A stretch of DNA of 46,124 nt from the NCBI GenBank assembly GCA_947258565.1, contig CAMYJB010000005.1:1-46124 (forward strand), written 5' to 3'. The translations under genes and the position numbers were made by a program. Under the pieces are notes generated by a model. That model was given only the letters and a program-made list of their open reading frames with translations. It was not told where the DNA came from and ran no database searches. Below are positions 44,836-46,124 of this stretch, piece after piece. This DNA is from an uncultured Woeseiaceae bacterium. Its GTDB lineage: Bacteria > Pseudomonadota > Gammaproteobacteria > Steroidobacterales > Woeseiaceae. The number at the start of each line of letters is the position of its first letter. Position 1 is the stretch's first letter.

Positions 44836-45702
44836 ATGGCCAAGACAGTAAAAGACCATCTAAGGGAAGCGCTCGCTTTGATGCTGAAGCCTCTAGTGAG
44901 GCTGATGATCGCACAGGGGATTACCCACGCAGAGTTTTCGGAAACCACGAAAGAGGTGTACGTAGAGACCGCGTTAAGACATTTCGAAGATGACGGTCGT
45001 GTAAATAAGTCCCGAATTGCAATTCTTACCGGTTTGACAAGAAAAGAAGTTAAGAACGTCATTGATCGAACTTTGGAGGAGGCTCAGCAGGATAAGACTT
45101 ACTCAAGGCCAGAGCGCGTATTGACCGGTTGGTTTAGCGACCCGAAATATACGGGCCCATACGGAATTCCTCTTGAATTACCGTATGAGGCGCCTCAACC
45201 GGACAATCCAAGCTTCGTTAAGTTGGTAAGACAATACAGCGGCGATATGGCGCCGCGACAAATGCTTAACGAGCTGATTGTGTCAGGTTCAGTGGTCGAA
45301 GTTGAAGGGAGGTATAAAGCTGTTAGACGAATCTATAAGTTCTCGGCGCTTTCTCCTCAATTCATTAAGCGCCTAGGTGAAGTTGGCTATAGAGTATTTT
45401 CGACTGCAGCAAAAAACATCGATAAGCAAATGGAAGGCAGCGGATATTTTGATCGGATGGTGTTCGCTGATGAAGGATGTACCCAGGAGGTTATCGATGA
45501 GTTTGATCAGTACATTAAGATTCGGGGACAAGAGCTCTTGGAAGAAATTGACGTTTGGTTTTCATCGAGAGACGAACCAGATGATCCAGGGAAAGAGAAG
45601 AAGGATACCGGTCTTTATATGGTTCATTACGTTGAAACTGCTGAGGAGAAACTCTCGCTGAGAGATATCTTGCTGGAGCGCGGAGTCGAGCTAGACAGCT
45701 GA
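44836..45702 (+). CDS. DUF6502-family protein 2
   Basis: A 288-residue paralogue of the 42393 gene. Shared blocks are LKPLVRLMIAQGITHAEFSE, the HTH-like RIAILTGLTRKEVKNVID (around 60-77), and the PDNSTDLV/GGDIPP counterpart NPSFVKLVRQYSGDMAPRQM. The C-terminus is longer and ends in a charged tail (GEKLSLRD type). The starts of the two paralogues align, supporting ATG 44836. It lies 113 bases upstream of the GINGGDVT-repeat gene on the same strand, the most likely target or partner by position. The family is uncharacterised. Confidence 0.82.
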   Translation: MAKTVKDHLREALALMLKPLVRLMIAQGITHAEFSETTKEVYVETALRHFEDDGRVNKSRIAILTGLTRKEVKNVIDRTLEEAQQDKTYSRPERVLTGWFSDPKYTGPYGIPLELPYEAPQPDNPSFVKLVRQYSGDMAPRQMLNELIVSGSVVEVEGRYKAVRRIYKFSALSPQFIKRLGEVGYRVFSTAAKNIDKQMEGSGYFDRMVFADEGCTQEVIDEFDQYIKIRGQELLEEIDVWFSSRDEPDDPGKEKKDTGLYMVHYVETAEEKLSLRDILLERGVELDS

Positions 45703-45815
45703 TTACACCGGGGTGACCTAAATTACAAGAAAACGGGCGGATGAAACGGAACCTGCGTCTGCTTTAAAGATAGAAAGGGAAGGTTGGAGTAAGAATCTAA
45801 ACTAGGAGCGATAAA

Positions 45816-46124
45816 ATGAGCGAAGCAAGAAGCGCCGGAATGCGATGCATTCTGGGAGCGACGCTGATTGCAGGCCTGTTGCCACTCTCCGCGGTTGCCG
45901 GAAAGATAAACAGTGTCGCACAGGGCATCAACGGCGGCGACGTAACCGGCATCAACGGTGGCGATGTAACCGGCATTAACGGTGGCGATGTAACCGGCAT
46001 CAACGGTGGCGATGTAACCGGCATTAACGGCGGCGATGTAACCGGCATCAACGGCGGCGATGTAACCGGCATCAACGGCGGCGATGTAACCGGCATCAAC
46101 GGCGGCGATGTAACCGGCATCAAC
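45816..46124 (+). CDS. Exported GINGGDVT octapeptide-repeat protein (5' part)
   Basis: The gene is open at the right edge; 103 codons are visible. ATG 45816 has an AGGAGC ribosome site. A signal peptide (residues 1-28, hydrophobic ILGATLIAGLLPLSAVA) is followed by KINSVAQ and then, from residue 37, eight exact copies of GINGGDVT and the start of a ninth. A strict 8-residue period rich in Gly, Asn and Asp with alternating Ile/Val fits a beta-roll or beta-helix surface repeat, possibly calcium-binding (inference), or a linker ahead of another domain such as DUF5666. I know no named family for this repeat. The C-terminus and total length are outside the window. Confidence 0.75.
   Translation, partial: MSEARSAGMRCILGATLIAGLLPLSAVAGKINSVAQGINGGDVTGINGGDVTGINGGDVTGINGGDVTGINGGDVTGINGGDVTGINGGDVTGINGGDVTGIN
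45924..46124 (+). repeat. 24-nt tandem repeat, eight full copies plus 9 nt
   Basis: The unit is GGCATCAACGGCGGCGATGT followed by AACC. All eight copies encode the same eight residues. They differ only at third positions: ATC/ATT, GGC/GGT and GAC/GAT. Copies 6, 7 and 8 are identical, which points to recent unit gain. The array continues past the edge. Confidence 0.98.

Noticed and set aside
45797..46123. Minus-strand MPVTSPPL repeat protein
   Set aside because: It is the reverse frame of the octapeptide array; the plus frame has a signal peptide, a ribosome site and synonymous-only variation.
45924..46124. CRISPR-like or non-coding direct repeats
   Set aside because: The units are strictly tandem with no spacers, the period is a multiple of three, and variation is only synonymous in the GINGGDVT frame.

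Overview
The window is GC-rich and carries core gene orders typical of Gammaproteobacteria outside the Enterobacterales: rimP-nusA-infB-rbfA-truB-rpsO-pnp, dksA-gluQRS and smc-zipA-ligA. A PhaR-type polyhydroxyalkanoate regulator, a DksA with a lysine-rich histone-H1-like tail, two DUF3604 enzymes and two DUF6502 proteins point to an environmental, non-enteric lineage (Xanthomonadales-, Chromatiales- or Woeseia-like). I cannot place it more closely from the sequence alone.

Region 1 (1-5.8 kb) is an accessory stretch of single, unrelated small genes: an alpha/beta hydrolase, a chlorite-dismutase-like haem protein, a DUF2007-like membrane protein, two GNAT/DUF6265-type genes, an AraC-type regulator and a DUF2892 protein. 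Between them lie diverged copies of a composite intergenic repeat of about 110 bp.

Region 2 (5.8-18.9 kb) is a long same-strand block. It contains two DUF3604 metal-dependent enzymes, an exported metallo-beta-lactamase-fold hydrolase, an SRPBCC protein, a DM13 protein, a DUF5996 protein, a Rieske/ThDP-enzyme fusion, two exported proteins of unknown role, a HAD phosphatase and a periplasmic PQQ-type dehydrogenase. The mix of exported hydrolases, a quinoprotein and a ThDP carboligase/oxidase suggests breakdown or oxidation of an unidentified organic substrate, starting in the periplasm.

Region 3 (18.9-23.4 kb, minus strand) has a Sel1-repeat prolyl-4-hydroxylase-like oxygenase overlapping a NodU/CmcH-type carbamoyltransferase, followed by L-2-hydroxyglutarate oxidase.

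Region 4 (23.4-42.2 kb) is housekeeping: a promoter plus an attenuator-like leader in front of rimP, the translation/transcription operon through pnp, then on the minus strand a YheT-type hydrolase, phaR, gluQRS and dksA, then on the plus strand smc, zipA and ligA.

Region 5 (42.2 kb to the end) is visibly AT-richer and accessory. Two DUF6502 paralogues with predicted helix-turn-helix segments flank a minus-strand GNAT gene. The second is followed by an exported protein that runs off the window edge and is built of perfect GINGGDVT octapeptide repeats (24-nt DNA units that vary only at synonymous positions). This last locus, the Rieske/ThDP fusion and the rimP leader are the parts most worth a second look.
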